DNA of 64,000 bases, taken from positions 372,001 through 436,000 of the forward strand of contig NZ_FTMB01000001.1 of the NCBI RefSeq assembly GCF_900155885.1, given 5' to 3'. Shown in pieces: positions 30,145 through 40,062 of this stretch. The position numbers and the translations under genes were made by a program. The notes beneath the pieces were generated by a model, which saw only the letters and a list, made by a program, of their open reading frames with translations, had not been told where the DNA came from and searched no databases. This stretch comes from Rhizobium sp. RU20A (GTDB taxonomy: Bacteria > Pseudomonadota > Alphaproteobacteria > Rhizobiales > Rhizobiaceae). Position 1 is the first letter of the stretch. Each line of letters begins with the position of its first letter.

Positions 30145-31905
30145 ATGAACCTTTTCAGCGATTTTCAAACCAAGATTGCGACTGCCCTTGAAGGTGTCGA
30201 TCTGGTTCGAGACAGCCAGGCGCCGGTCGATCTGTCCCGCGTTGCCGTCGAGCCGCCGCGCGATGCCAGTCACGGTGATGTCGCCACAAACGCCGCCATG
30301 GTGCTGGCCAAGCCGCTTGGCACCAATCCGCGCGCGCTTGCCGAAAAGATCGTCGAGGTCCTGAAGGCCGATCCCGAGATCGCCGACATCTCCATTGCCG
30401 GCCCGGGCTTCATCAATGTCCGCCTGTCGGTCGGCTACTGGCAGAAGCTGCTCGCCGACATGGTCGCCCGCGGCACCGAGTACGGCCGTGTCACGCTCGG
30501 GGCAGGGCACAAGGTGAACGTCGAATATGTCTCGGCCAATCCGACGGGCCCGATGCATGTCGGCCATTGCCGCGGCGCTGTTGTCGGCGATGCGCTGGCC
30601 AACCTGCTCGCTTTTGCTGGCTATGAGGTGGTCAAGGAATATTACATCAACGATGCCGGCTCGCAGATCGATACGCTCGCCCGCTCGGCCTTCCTGCGCT
30701 ACCGCGAGGCGCTGGGCGAGGAGATCGGCGAGATCCCGACCGGGCTTTATCCCGGCGACTATCTCGTGCCCGTCGGCGTGAGACTGGTCGAGGAATTCGG
30801 CTCCAGCCTGCGCGCCATGCCGGAAGCCAAGTGGATGCCGCTCGTCAAGGACCGCACCATCGATGCGATGATGGCGATGATCCGCGAGGATCTGGCAGCG
30901 CTGAACGTCAGGCACGACGTGTTCTATTCCGAGCGCTCGCTGCATGCCGACAATGCGACGCCGATCCGCACCGCCATCAACGACCTGACCTTCAAGGGCC
31001 ATGTCTACAAGGGCACGCTGCCGCCGCCGAAGGGACAGCTTCCGGAGGACTGGGAAGACCGCGAACAGACGCTGTTCCGCTCGACGGAGGTGGGCGACGA
31101 TATCGATCGCCCGCTGATCAAGTCGGACGGCAGCTACACCTATTTTGCCGCCGACGTCGCCTACTTCAAGGACAAGTTCGAGCGTGGCTTCAGCGAGATG
31201 GTCTATGTGCTCGGCGCCGATCATGGCGGCTATGTGAAGCGGCTTGAGGCTCTGGCGCGTGCCGTCTCTGGCGGTTCCGTCAAGCTGACGGTGCTGCTGT
31301 GCCAGCTCGTCAAGCTTTACCGCGATGGCGAACCGGTCAAGATGTCGAAGCGCTCCGGCGATTTCGTCACCCTGCGCGAGGTGGTTGACGAGGTCGGAAG
31401 TGATTCGGTTCGCTTCATGATGCTCTACCGCAAGAATTCCGAACCGCTCGACTTCGATTTCGCCAAGGTCACGGAACAGTCGAAGGACAATCCGGTCTTC
31501 TACGTGCAGTACGCCCATGCGCGCTGTGCGTCGGTCTTCCGTCAGGCGAAGGAAGCCTTTCCGGACCTTGATATTGATTCCATTGATCTTTCTGCCTGCA
31601 TCGCCGGCAATATCAGCGATCCCAACGAGTTGCAGATCGTGGCCAAGCTTGCCGAATATCCGCGCCTGATCGAGGCTGCGGCGATCGCGCAGGAGCCGCA
31701 TCGGGTGGCCTTTTACCTGTATGATCTCGCCAGTGCCTTCCACGCGCACTGGAATAAAGGTAAAGAGTCTCCTGACTTACGGTTTGTTAATGATAAAAAC
31801 CGAGAATCCACGCTCGCCAGACTTGGGCTGGTGCATGCCGTTGCGTCGGTGTTGAGATCTGGTCTGTCGATTACCGGCACGGCTGCTCCCGAAGAGATGC
31901 GATGA
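30145..31905 (+). CDS. argS: Arginyl-tRNA synthetase
   Basis: 586 residues, class I synthetase. The HIGH motif is HVGH (138-141) in [26 protein letters not shown] holds the KMSKS equivalent near residue 399. The N-terminal Add-1 domain that recognises the tRNA D-loop (residues 1-105) and the C-terminal DALR anticodon-binding domain (from about 460) are both present. ATG 30145 gives the typical MNLF start; ATG 30136 and an earlier in-frame codon at 30082 are alternatives. It lies 96 bp after dgt and 64 bp before the SPOR-protein gene. Confidence 0.96.
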   Translation: MNLFSDFQTKIATALEGVDLVRDSQAPVDLSRVAVEPPRDASHGDVATNAAMVLAKPLGTNPRALAEKIVEVLKADPEIADISIAGPGFINVRLSVGYWQKLLADMVARGTEYGRVTLGAGHKVNVEYVSANPTGPMHVGHCRGAVVGDALANLLAFAGYEVVKEYYINDAGSQIDTLARSAFLRYREALGEEIGEIPTGLYPGDYLVPVGVRLVEEFGSSLRAMPEAKWMPLVKDRTIDAMMAMIREDLAALNVRHDVFYSERSLHADNATPIRTAINDLTFKGHVYKGTLPPPKGQLPEDWEDREQTLFRSTEVGDDIDRPLIKSDGSYTYFAADVAYFKDKFERGFSEMVYVLGADHGGYVKRLEALARAVSGGSVKLTVLLCQLVKLYRDGEPVKMSKRSGDFVTLREVVDEVGSDSVRFMMLYRKNSEPLDFDFAKVTEQSKDNPVFYVQYAHARCASVFRQAKEAFPDLDIDSIDLSACIAGNISDPNELQIVAKLAEYPRLIEAAAIAQEPHRVAFYLYDLASAFHAHWNKGKESPDLRFVNDKNRESTLARLGLVHAVASVLRSGLSITGTAAPEEMR

Positions 31906-31969
31906 CGGCGTCACCAATTGCCCACAATGCACTGGCAGGTCAGTAGACGCTAGTTGTGAGTGGAGCAGC

Positions 31970-34822
31970 ATGGCAGAGAAACAGTTCGCCCGGAACGATG
32001 CCGATAATTTCGCAGGGCTCGCCGAAGACGATCCCTTGAGCGAACTGGCGCGCATCGTCGGCTACGACGCACGCCCTGCCGTGGAAACGCTGAAGGAACT
32101 GAAGCGCCATCAGGAAACGGTGAAGATCGATCCGCCGTTCAACCTCGAAGACGAGCTTCTGCGCGAATTCGACCGCTATGCCGGTTCGCAGGATGCCGCG
32201 CCCGCGCCTGTCGTCGCGGATGTGGCGCCGGCGCCGGCGGAGATCGCGGTTCGTCCACTGGTCGTGGAATCGGCAGACGATGGAGTGGGTGCAGCGTCTG
32301 CGCCGACTTCGGCGATGGGGGCCTCTTTCGTTGATGCCGCGCCCGCGCCCGTTTTTGCTCACTCTGAGCGTGACGCCTTCGAGGCGCCCGCGCCGGCCGC
32401 AGACGATGCCGCGCATCTTTTCGACCTCGCCGATGAACTGGAATTTTCCATGCGCGCCGAGACGGCGGCTGCAGTCCCGTCCGACGGCGAGCCCGTGTTC
32501 AATGCGCCCGCCTTCGACATGTCCGTGTTCGATGATATCGCTCTCGATGAGCCCGTCGAGGCCGTCGTGCCGCAGCCTGAGACCGTTCGCCGGGAGGCTC
32601 CCGTCGCGGCCCAGCCGGTGGAGCGGCTCGAGCCGAGCTTTGATCAGCCGCTTTCTTTCACCGCTGCTCGCCCGGAAGTCGTCGTGCCGCCGTCACCCGC
32701 TGCCGTCGCCGCCGAGCCGGAAATGAGCGAGGTGGACAAGCTGCTTGCCGACGTTGCGCGCTTCCCGGTTCCGCCGGTCGCCCCGCGTGCTGCCGAGCCC
32801 GTCCTTCCCGTTCAGGAGTCCGGTACGCCTGCGAAGAAGCAGAACTACCCCTTCACGCCGGTCTTTAGCCGCGCAACGCCCGTTGCCGGTTCCAGCGGCA
32901 GCCGCTCCTATGCAACGCCTGCTATGGCTGAGCCCGCCGTGGCCGTGCCGCAGACTGCGCCGGTTTCCGCCCCGGTGGTTGCTGCCGCCGCGGCCATTCC
33001 GGCCGTTGCTGCTGCGCCGGTAGCTGTGGCCGCAAGCGAGCCGGAGCCGGACTTTGACCTTGCCAATTTCGAGCGGGAACTGTCCGATATCCAGTTCGAC
33101 ATGGATCTCTTCGATGAGCCGCAGGCCGCGACAGGCGGACCGGTTGTCGACCAGATCTTTGCCACACAGCCCGAACCTGTCTACGCCGCGCCGCAGCGTC
33201 AGGCTGCCGCGCCCGAGCCGGTGAGGGAGCCGGAACTGGCCGCCATCGAGGAACCCGTCGAGGAGGCGCTGCCCTTCGACCCGGCTATGATCGCGGAAAC
33301 CGAAGAGCATCCCTCCGCGATTTCGGAAATGGATGTGCCGGCACTGCCTGTGCACGAGGAGCCGCAGTCCGTCGTGCCGCTGCACGCCGATTTCGACCTC
33401 GATCTCGATGCGGAAATGGCGCAGCTCTTCGCCGAGCATCAACCGACCACCGTGGAGACACCCACGCCTGTCGCCAAGGCATCGGCCGCTGCCGATGTGG
33501 CCGAGATGTTCAACATGTTCTCCCACCAGAGCGCCCCGTCGGTCGTCAGCGACTTCCAGGTGGACGAAGACGTGCGCCGTGCCTTTGAAGCGCAGCGCGC
33601 TGAGTTCGGCGCCGCGCCGCACCGTGTCGATGCGTTCAATTTCGAGGCCTATGACAACGTTTCTCCGGCCGCCGAATCCGGGCAGCGCTCGCGCCTGCCG
33701 GTCTACGCCGCCGCGGCCGCCGTTCTGCTGCTGCTCGGCGGTGCCGGTCTCTATGTCTGGATGGGAGGCAGCGATGCGGCCCTGACAGCCGAGGGACCGA
33801 AGGTCATTCTGGCCGACAAGGACCCCGTGAAGATCGTTCCGGAGGAAAAGGGCGGCAAGACGGTTCCGAACCAGGACAAGGCCGTCTACGACCGCGTCGC
33901 CGGAACGCAGGATTCGACCCCGCGCCAGGAAGCTCTTGTTTCCACCAAGGAAGAACCTCTCGACGTCGTTCAGCGCACGCTGACGCCGGAAACCCTGCCG
34001 CTTCCTGATGAGGAAGACGGTGCTGCGGCGCCGGCCGATACCACGGCGGATGCGGCCGAGAACCGCCTGCTGCCGGAAGGCCAGGAAGCGGCCGCCGCGG
34101 CCAAGGACGAGCAGAACCCGGCCGTTGCCCCGCGCAAGGTCCGTACGATGATCGTCAAGCCGGACGGCACGCTCGTCGCCCGCGAGGAACCCGTGTCCGA
34201 GCCTGTCGCAACGGCCACCACGACGCTTCCCGCTGCAACGGAAACCGTGCCGGCCGCAACCGCGAGCGATGTTGCGCTCGCCGCGCCGACGACCACCACC
34301 ACGACGACCGTGCCGGTGACCCCGGCGACAACGGAGCCGGCAACGGCCACCGAAGCCGCTGCGACGCCTGCCGTTGATACGCCCGCCAATACGCCGGTCC
34401 CGCAGATGCGCCCGGCCGAGCAGCCGGTCAATGTCGTCGGCACCGTGACGGAAAACGGCAACCTGCGTCCGACCGCCTCTCCTGAAACCCAGGTTGCGGC
34501 CGCAACGCCGTCGCAAACTGCGGCAACCCAGCCGGTTTCGTCCGCAACCGCGGAGGCCGCCGCGACGACCGTTGCGCCCGGGACCTATGTCATCCAGATC
34601 GCCTCCGTTCCGAACGAAGCCGACGCCCAAAAGACCTTTACGAGCCTCTCGTCCAAGTTCGGCAGCGTGATCGGTGGTCGTGGCGTTGATATCAAGCGCG
34701 CCGACATTGCCGGCAAGGGCACCTTCTACCGCGTGCGCATTCCGGCCGGTTCGAAGGAAGAGGCCAACCAGCTGTGCGCGCGCTACAAGAGCGCCGGCGG
34801 GAGCTGCCTCGTCACGCGCTAA
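31970..34822 (+). CDS. Large SPOR-domain membrane protein
   Basis: 950 residues in three parts. A cytoplasmic region of about 570 residues starts with a conserved N-terminal block (DPLSELARIVGYD, residues 22-34) and is otherwise Pro/Ala/Glu-rich and probably disordered. One transmembrane helix follows (about 578-597, LPVYAAAAAVLLLLGGAGLY). The periplasmic part is a Thr/Ala/Pro-rich linker ending in a SPOR domain (about 871-946, starting TYVIQIASVPNEADAQK). SPOR domains bind denuded glycan strands at division sites, so a role in septal or polar murein work is inferred. Conserved position between argS and nagZ supports a cell-envelope role. Conservation is probably limited to the ends. Confidence 0.88.
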   Translation: MAEKQFARNDADNFAGLAEDDPLSELARIVGYDARPAVETLKELKRHQETVKIDPPFNLEDELLREFDRYAGSQDAAPAPVVADVAPAPAEIAVRPLVVESADDGVGAASAPTSAMGASFVDAAPAPVFAHSERDAFEAPAPAADDAAHLFDLADELEFSMRAETAAAVPSDGEPVFNAPAFDMSVFDDIALDEPVEAVVPQPETVRREAPVAAQPVERLEPSFDQPLSFTAARPEVVVPPSPAAVAAEPEMSEVDKLLADVARFPVPPVAPRAAEPVLPVQESGTPAKKQNYPFTPVFSRATPVAGSSGSRSYATPAMAEPAVAVPQTAPVSAPVVAAAAAIPAVAAAPVAVAASEPEPDFDLANFERELSDIQFDMDLFDEPQAATGGPVVDQIFATQPEPVYAAPQRQAAAPEPVREPELAAIEEPVEEALPFDPAMIAETEEHPSAISEMDVPALPVHEEPQSVVPLHADFDLDLDAEMAQLFAEHQPTTVETPTPVAKASAAADVAEMFNMFSHQSAPSVVSDFQVDEDVRRAFEAQRAEFGAAPHRVDAFNFEAYDNVSPAAESGQRSRLPVYAAAAAVLLLLGGAGLYVWMGGSDAALTAEGPKVILADKDPVKIVPEEKGGKTVPNQDKAVYDRVAGTQDSTPRQEALVSTKEEPLDVVQRTLTPETLPLPDEEDGAAAPADTTADAAENRLLPEGQEAAAAAKDEQNPAVAPRKVRTMIVKPDGTLVAREEPVSEPVATATTTLPAATETVPAATASDVALAAPTTTTTTTVPVTPATTEPATATEAAATPAVDTPANTPVPQMRPAEQPVNVVGTVTENGNLRPTASPETQVAAATPSQTAATQPVSSATAEAAATTVAPGTYVIQIASVPNEADAQKTFTSLSSKFGSVIGGRGVDIKRADIAGKGTFYRVRIPAGSKEEANQLCARYKSAGGSCLVTR

Positions 34823-34841
34823 GCGCTGTCATCTGCAGGGA

Positions 34842-34865
34842 AGGGGCGCCGATGGCGCCCTTTTC
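34842..34865 (+). terminator. Intrinsic terminator after the SPOR-protein gene
   Basis: A 7-bp perfect stem GGGCGCC/GGCGCCC with a GAT loop is followed by TTTT, about 22 bp after the stop codon and 90 bp before nagZ. Confidence 0.78.
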
Positions 34866-34951
34866 TGTTGCACGGCCCGCCCGGACATCGAGAGCCGGGC
34901 AGGACACCTTGTTGTTCCGTCGCGCGGCGACGCCTTCCCCGGGATTTGAGC

Positions 34952-35968
34952 ATGACCCCATCAAAAGCCTTCATCTCCGGTTGCAAGGGCCTGACCCTCA
35001 CCGATGACGAGATCGCCTTCTTCCGCGATGAGCGACCGTGGGGCTTCATCCTCTTCGGCCGCAATATCGGCGATGCCGCGCAGATCACGGACCTTGTGGC
35101 AGCCCTGCGTGACAGCGTCGGCCGTCCCGATGCGCCCGTGCTGATCGATCAGGAGGGCGGGCGCGTGCAGCGTATCCGCCCGCCGCTCGTGCCATCCTAT
35201 CCGAATGCCGCCGCGATCGGGGCGCTCTACCGGCTGGACCCGGAGAAGGGGTTGCGCGCCGCCTGGCTGATGTCGCGCCTGCACGCCTTCGATCTGACGC
35301 GCTTCGGCATTTCCGTCGATTGCTTGCCCGTCCTCGATGTCGCCGCGCCGGGTGTACACGACGTCATCGGCAACCGTGCCTATGCGAGCGACCCCGACGT
35401 TGTCGCGGCCCTCGGGCAGGCGGCGGCCGACGGGCTGAAGGCGGGTGACATGTTGCCGATCATGAAGCACATGCCGGGCCATGGCCGCGCGCTGGTTGAT
35501 TCGCACCACGACCTGCCGGTCGTTACCGTCGGCGTCGAGGAGCTTGCCGCCTCCGACTTTCGCCCGTTCATGGCCCTGAAGAACGAAAAGATGGCCATGT
35601 CGGCCCATATCGTTTTTACTGCGATCGACCCGGCCCGGCCAGCCACGACCTCGCCGATCGTCGTTGACACGATCATCCGCGGCCTGATCGGCTTCGACGG
35701 ACTGCTGATGTCCGACGATGTCTCGATGAATGCGCTGGCCGGCACGATCGGCGAGCGGGCGAGGGACATCATCGATGCCGGCCTCGACATCATCCTGCAT
35801 TGCCACGGCATCATGGAGGAGATGGTGCAGGTGGCTGCCGCAGCGCCCGAACTTTCGGGCGACCGCCAGCGGCGGGCCGAGGCCGCGCTTTCGGCCTTCA
35901 CGCCGGCCGATTCGAGCGACGAGCAGGCCCTGCGCGCCGAATTTGCGGATCTACTTCCCATCGCCTGA
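34952..35968 (+). CDS. nagZ: Beta-N-acetylhexosaminidase NagZ
   Basis: 338 residues, GH3 family. NagZ removes N-acetylglucosamine from anhydromuropeptides in the cytosol during peptidoglycan recycling. Signature KHMPGHGRALVDSHHDLP (near residue 171) contains the catalytic His of the flexible loop, and LLMSDDVSMNAL carries the Asp nucleophile. ATG 34952 (MTPSK) is preferred over a 28-codon in-frame extension, which runs into the terminator region and resembles no NagZ. It precedes scpA by 67 bp, as in many alphaproteobacteria. Confidence 0.95.
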   Translation: MTPSKAFISGCKGLTLTDDEIAFFRDERPWGFILFGRNIGDAAQITDLVAALRDSVGRPDAPVLIDQEGGRVQRIRPPLVPSYPNAAAIGALYRLDPEKGLRAAWLMSRLHAFDLTRFGISVDCLPVLDVAAPGVHDVIGNRAYASDPDVVAALGQAAADGLKAGDMLPIMKHMPGHGRALVDSHHDLPVVTVGVEELAASDFRPFMALKNEKMAMSAHIVFTAIDPARPATTSPIVVDTIIRGLIGFDGLLMSDDVSMNALAGTIGERARDIIDAGLDIILHCHGIMEEMVQVAAAAPELSGDRQRRAEAALSAFTPADSSDEQALRAEFADLLPIA

Positions 35969-36035
35969 CAGACGTCGTATCGGAGGAAGGGCAGGATCCA
36001 TTCGGCGGGCGCACGAAGGCAGGGGGCAAGGCGAC

Positions 36036-36896
36036 ATGGCGGCGGCAGAGGGGCAGAAGCGGGCCGGCACGACGACCCCGATGGAGAGTTTCTGGTCCAA
36101 GGAGGCCGAAGCGCCGGCCGAGGAGGACGCTCTTGTCGTCGATATCGCCGGCTTTGAAGGCCCGCTCGATCTTCTTCTTCATCTGGCGCGTAACCAGAAG
36201 GTCGATCTTTCCCGCATCTCCGTGCTGGCGCTGGCCGAACAATACCTGGCCTTCGTCGATACGGCCCGCAGCATTCGCCTTGAACTCGCCGCCGACTATC
36301 TGGTCATGGCGGCCTGGCTCGCCTTTCTCAAATCGCGGCTCCTCATCCCGCAGCAGGCCAAGGATGATGGTCCCTCGGGCGAGGAACTCGCCTCGGCGCT
36401 CGCCTTCCGCCTGAAGCGGCTGGAAGCGATGCGCGATGCCGCGGCCCGCCTCGTCAACCGCAACCGCCTTGGGCGGGATGTCTTTGCGCGCGGCGCGCCG
36501 GAGCATGTGCCGGTGGAGCGCGTGCAGGCCTTCGACGCATCGCTCTACGATCTTCTGTCCGCCTATGCGGGGCTGCGCCAGCGCCAGGCGATCACCCAGG
36601 TGACGATCGAGAAACGGCAGGTCTGGTCGCTATCCTCCGCCCGTCTCATTCTGGCACGCCTGCTCGGCGAAACCCACGACTGGATCGCGCTCGACGCCTA
36701 TCTGACGCGCTACCTGACGGATCCGCGCCAGCGCGCGACGGCGCTTGCCAGTTCGTTTGCCGCAACGCTCGAACTGGTCCGCGAAGGACGGCTGGAAATT
36801 CGCCAGTCCGATGCCTTCGCGCCGATCTATCTGAAGACCGGACCGCGCCCGATGACGCCGGAGGAACTCGCCGCGCTGGAGGCCAGCGATGACTGA
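36036..36896 (+). CDS. scpA: Segregation and condensation protein A (kleisin)
   Basis: 286 residues. ScpA is the kleisin that bridges the SMC heads. The conserved start of the domain is FEGPLDLLLHLARNQKVDLSR near residue 45, then YLVMAAWLAFLKSRLLIPQ. The C-terminal winged-helix part is in FAATLELVREGRLEIRQ. ATG 36036 is chosen after GGGGGCAAGG; ATG 36081 is an alternative and would remove 15 residues. The stop overlaps scpB by 8 bases. The ORF is open farther upstream into nagZ, but that part is not ScpA-like. Confidence 0.94.
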   Translation: MAAAEGQKRAGTTTPMESFWSKEAEAPAEEDALVVDIAGFEGPLDLLLHLARNQKVDLSRISVLALAEQYLAFVDTARSIRLELAADYLVMAAWLAFLKSRLLIPQQAKDDGPSGEELASALAFRLKRLEAMRDAAARLVNRNRLGRDVFARGAPEHVPVERVQAFDASLYDLLSAYAGLRQRQAITQVTIEKRQVWSLSSARLILARLLGETHDWIALDAYLTRYLTDPRQRATALASSFAATLELVREGRLEIRQSDAFAPIYLKTGPRPMTPEELAALEASDD

Positions 36897-37635
36897 AACG
36901 TCGCAGACGAGCCGGGAGCCGGGTGATGACGCGGTTCTGCCCGACGATACCGAAGGCCAGGTCGGCATGAACGAGGCCGTGCTGCACGAGGCCGAGCGCA
37001 TCGCCGAGGCGCTGGTCTTTGCTTCGGCCGAACCCGTCACGGAGAGCTTTCTGGCCGACCGCCTGCCAAAGGGCGTCGACGTGCGCACTGTAATGGCCGG
37101 CCTGAAGGCGCGTTACGCAACGCGCGGCGTCAATCTGGTGCAGGTCGCCGATTGCTGGGCCTTCCGCACCGCCGCTGACCTCACCTTCCAGCTGCGTCGG
37201 GACGAGAGCGAGGTACGCAAGCTCTCCCGCGCCGCCCTCGAAGTGCTCGCCATCATCGCCTACCACCAGCCGGTGACCCGTGCCGAAATCGAGGACATCA
37301 GGGGCGTGCAGACATCCAAGGGCACGCTGGATGTGTTGCTGGAATCGGGATGGGTGCGCTTTCGCGGCCGGCGCCGCACGCCTGGCCGCCCCGTCACCTT
37401 CGGCACGACGCGCGACTTTCTCGATCACTTCGGCCTTGAGGAAATCCGTGACCTTCCCGGGCTCGAGGAGCTGAAGGGCGCCGGCCTGCTGTCGGGTCGC
37501 ATCCCGCCCAGCCTCTCCATCCCCGCGCCGCGCGACGACGACCTCACGGAAGACGAAGACCCCATCACCCAGCTCGACCTTGAGGAACTCGGCCTCTTGA
37601 CACCGGGCGGGGAAGAGGCAGAAGAGCATACCTGA
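36889..37635 (+). CDS. scpB: Segregation and condensation protein B
   Basis: 248 residues with two winged-helix domains (about 25-105 and 110-200). Recognisable blocks are IAEALVFASAEPVT and ALEVLAIIAYHQPVTRAEIEDIRG, the family signature, followed by GRRRTPGRPVTFGTT. The acidic C-terminal tail is typical of alphaproteobacterial ScpB. It acts with ScpA and SMC in chromosome compaction. Translational coupling to scpA is suggested by the 8-base overlap. The ABC ATPase gene begins 81 bp later. Confidence 0.95.
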   Translation: MTETSQTSREPGDDAVLPDDTEGQVGMNEAVLHEAERIAEALVFASAEPVTESFLADRLPKGVDVRTVMAGLKARYATRGVNLVQVADCWAFRTAADLTFQLRRDESEVRKLSRAALEVLAIIAYHQPVTRAEIEDIRGVQTSKGTLDVLLESGWVRFRGRRRTPGRPVTFGTTRDFLDHFGLEEIRDLPGLEELKGAGLLSGRIPPSLSIPAPRDDDLTEDEDPITQLDLEELGLLTPGGEEAEEHT

Positions 37636-37716
37636 TTGGATAAGTCTTGTTTTGCCGCTGCTTTCGCCGTCATCATGTGCGGCTTTCGTGGCGGCGCAGT
37701 CGAATGAAGGTCGGGC

Positions 37717-38829
37717 ATGACGGTTGACACACAGACGGCGCAGGCCGGTCGGGCACGGCGCACGGCGGGTGTCACCTTCGCCGGCCGCTTCGAATTCGAT
37801 GACATCCACCACCGCTATGGCGCGCGCGAAACCATCCGGGGTCTCTCGCTGACGGCAGAAGCCGGCGAGGTCCTGTGCCTGCTCGGCCCCTCCGGCTCCG
37901 GCAAGACCACGCTCCTGCGGATTGCGGCCGGCATCGAGGCGCAATCGGCGGGGCGCGTCCGGTTGAACGGGTTGGAGATCGCCGGTCCGCACGTCTTTGT
38001 TCCGCCGGAGCGACGCGGCGTCGGGCTCATGTTCCAGGATTTCGCGCTTTTTCCGCATCTGACGATTCGGGACAATGTCCGCTACGGCCTCACGGCCATG
38101 TCGCGGGCGGCTGCGCTTGCAGAGGCCGATGCGGCGCTGGAGCGTGTCGGCCTATCACATTATGCTGATCGTTATCCGCACGTGCTTTCCGGCGGGGAGC
38201 AGCAGCGTGTGGCGCTGGCCCGTGCGCTCGCCCCGCGCCCGTCCGTCCTGTTGATGGACGAACCCTTCTCCGGGCTCGATTCCCGGTTGAAGGATTCGAT
38301 CCGTGCCGACACGCTCGCCATTCTGCGGGAAACACGTGCCACGGCCATCGTCGTGACCCATGATGCGGAGGAGGCGATGCGGATGGGCGACCGGATCGCG
38401 CTTCTGAAAGACGGGTGCCTGATCCAGCATGGGACGGCGGACGAACTCTACCGCCGGCCGAAGAGTCTGTTTGCCGCCGGCTTCTTCTCCGAGATCAACG
38501 CCTTCGAAGGCACCGTGCGGTCGGGCCGCGTCGAAACGCCGCTGGGCACCGTTGCCGCCGATGGGATGGCCGAGGGGGCGCCCGTTTCGGCGGCCGTGCG
38601 CCTGTCCAGCGTCAATGTCAGGGAGACCGGCGGTTCCATCCCCGCGCGCATTTTGTCGCGCCGTTTCCTGGGGGTGGTCGAGCTCCTCAATTTCGCCGTT
38701 CCGGGATCGGAAACTCCGGTTCGTGCGCGGATAAAGGCGGATGTCCTGCCTCAGGGCCTCAGGGAAGTCACGCTTTCCGTTGACGCCGGCGACATATTGC
38801 TATTTGAAAAAGCGAACGTGACCGCATAG
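37717..38829 (+). CDS. FbpC-like ABC transporter ATPase (orphan)
   Basis: 370 residues. Walker A GPSGSGKTT at 57-65, signature LSGGEQQR at 157-164, Walker B VLLMDEP, and the switch His in VVTHDAEEA are intact, so it should hydrolyse ATP. The C-terminal third (about 250-370) is a TOBE/regulatory domain as in Fe(III), spermidine/putrescine and thiosulfate importers; overall it looks most like FbpC. No permease or binding-protein gene is adjacent, since neighbours are scpB and tatA, so its membrane partner must be encoded elsewhere. Substrate is unproven. Confidence 0.82.
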   Translation: MTVDTQTAQAGRARRTAGVTFAGRFEFDDIHHRYGARETIRGLSLTAEAGEVLCLLGPSGSGKTTLLRIAAGIEAQSAGRVRLNGLEIAGPHVFVPPERRGVGLMFQDFALFPHLTIRDNVRYGLTAMSRAAALAEADAALERVGLSHYADRYPHVLSGGEQQRVALARALAPRPSVLLMDEPFSGLDSRLKDSIRADTLAILRETRATAIVVTHDAEEAMRMGDRIALLKDGCLIQHGTADELYRRPKSLFAAGFFSEINAFEGTVRSGRVETPLGTVAADGMAEGAPVSAAVRLSSVNVRETGGSIPARILSRRFLGVVELLNFAVPGSETPVRARIKADVLPQGLREVTLSVDAGDILLFEKANVTA

Positions 38830-38923
38830 GCTGGAAAAATCGTTGAATTCAGACGCGTAGCGACTGGTAATTGGAACGAGGACCGCCCCATATGGGTGAA
38901 GGTCCTGACTGGGAGATAGGGTA

Positions 38924-39127
38924 ATGGGTTCCTTTAGCATCTGGCACTGGCTGATCGTTCTGGTCGTCGTTCTGCTTCTTTTCGGCCGCGGCAAGATTCC
39001 GGAACTGATGGGCGACGTTGCCAAGGGCATCAAGAATTTCAAGAAGGGCATGAACGACGACGATTCCACGCCCCAGACCGGCGTGGACTCCAAGACCGTG
39101 GAACACAAGTCCGACGAAGTTCGCTGA
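38924..39127 (+). CDS. tatA: Sec-independent translocase subunit TatA
   Basis: 67 residues. A single N-terminal transmembrane helix ([16 protein letters not shown], residues 6-21) is followed by the [20 protein letters not shown] hinge and amphipathic helix, then a short charged tail. TatA forms the protein-conducting assembly for folded substrates. GGGAGATAGGG precedes ATG 38924. It heads the tatABC set; tatB begins 68 bp later. Confidence 0.96.
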   Translation: MGSFSIWHWLIVLVVVLLLFGRGKIPELMGDVAKGIKNFKKGMNDDDSTPQTGVDSKTVEHKSDEVR

Positions 39128-39195
39128 TCGTCGTCATGGTTCGCGGTTAGACCACCCCGTCGGGGTGGTCGCCGTCGTGTAAGGAATGCTTCGAC

Positions 39196-40062
39196 ATGCT
39201 GGACATCGGCTGGACCGAGCTGGTTGTGATTGCCATCGTGCTCATTGTCGTGGTCGGGCCGAAAGACCTGCCGCCCATGTTGCGGGCTTTCGGTCGGATG
39301 ACGACCAAGCTGCGGGGCATGGCGTCGGACTTCCGCCAGCAGTTCGACGAGGCGCTGCGCGAGGCCGAACTCGATGATGTCAAAAAGACCATCGATGATG
39401 CCCGCCGACTGAACCCGGCCAATGCCATCCGCGAAGCGATCAATCCGCTTCGCCAGGCGGGCGAGGACATCCGTTCCGATATCCGGAACGCGACGCGTCC
39501 CGCAACGCCTTCGGTTGCCGCTCCAGCGTCGGCTGCAACGCCGCTTGGCGATGGCGAGGCGGTGACAGCGGAGGCCATCGCTTCGGGCCTCGGGCTGCCG
39601 GATGTCCCGGTCGGGGAGGTCCTGCATTCCGATCCAATGCCAGTCTCATCCACGACAAGTACGCCTGCAACCGCTTCGCCGACGGCGCAGCCTTCCGCCG
39701 CCGCACCCGTCGGCGCTGCAGCTGTTGCGGCCGCGCCGGTGGTCAAGGGTGAGCTAGCAAAGACCGAGACGGTCGCAGCCGCAGCGCGCGCATCTGCCGA
39801 AAAGCAGTTGAAACGTCTCGACGAGGCGGAAGCGACCGCAAAGGCGTCCGCCGCGCTGCCGGCCGATGTGCCGGTAGCCGAAAAGCCTGCTGCAAAGGCA
39901 CCCAGGAAGGTGGCCAGTCCCGCGAAGCCGGACGAAGCCAAGGTCGAAAAACCCCGAAGCCGCAAGAAGGCCGATGCGGCGAACACGGTCGCCGGAGCCG
40001 GCGACGTGGTGAAGAAGCCGCGCGCACCCCGCAAGATCAAGACGACAGGAGATGAGGCATGA
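39196..40062 (+). CDS. tatB: Sec-independent translocase subunit TatB
   Basis: 288 residues, longer than E. coli TatB (171) but usual for rhizobia. The N-terminal block LDIGWTELVVIAIVLIVVVG (residues 2-21) holds the conserved Glu 8, followed by PKDLPPMLRAFGRM and an amphipathic helix. The C-terminal two thirds are Ala/Pro/Lys-rich and probably disordered, ending in clusters such as KPRSRKK and KKPRAPRKIK. With TatC it receives twin-arginine substrates. Its stop overlaps tatC by 4 bases (ATGA). Confidence 0.95.
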   Translation: MLDIGWTELVVIAIVLIVVVGPKDLPPMLRAFGRMTTKLRGMASDFRQQFDEALREAELDDVKKTIDDARRLNPANAIREAINPLRQAGEDIRSDIRNATRPATPSVAAPASAATPLGDGEAVTAEAIASGLGLPDVPVGEVLHSDPMPVSSTTSTPATASPTAQPSAAAPVGAAAVAAAPVVKGELAKTETVAAAARASAEKQLKRLDEAEATAKASAALPADVPVAEKPAAKAPRKVASPAKPDEAKVEKPRSRKKADAANTVAGAGDVVKKPRAPRKIKTTGDEA

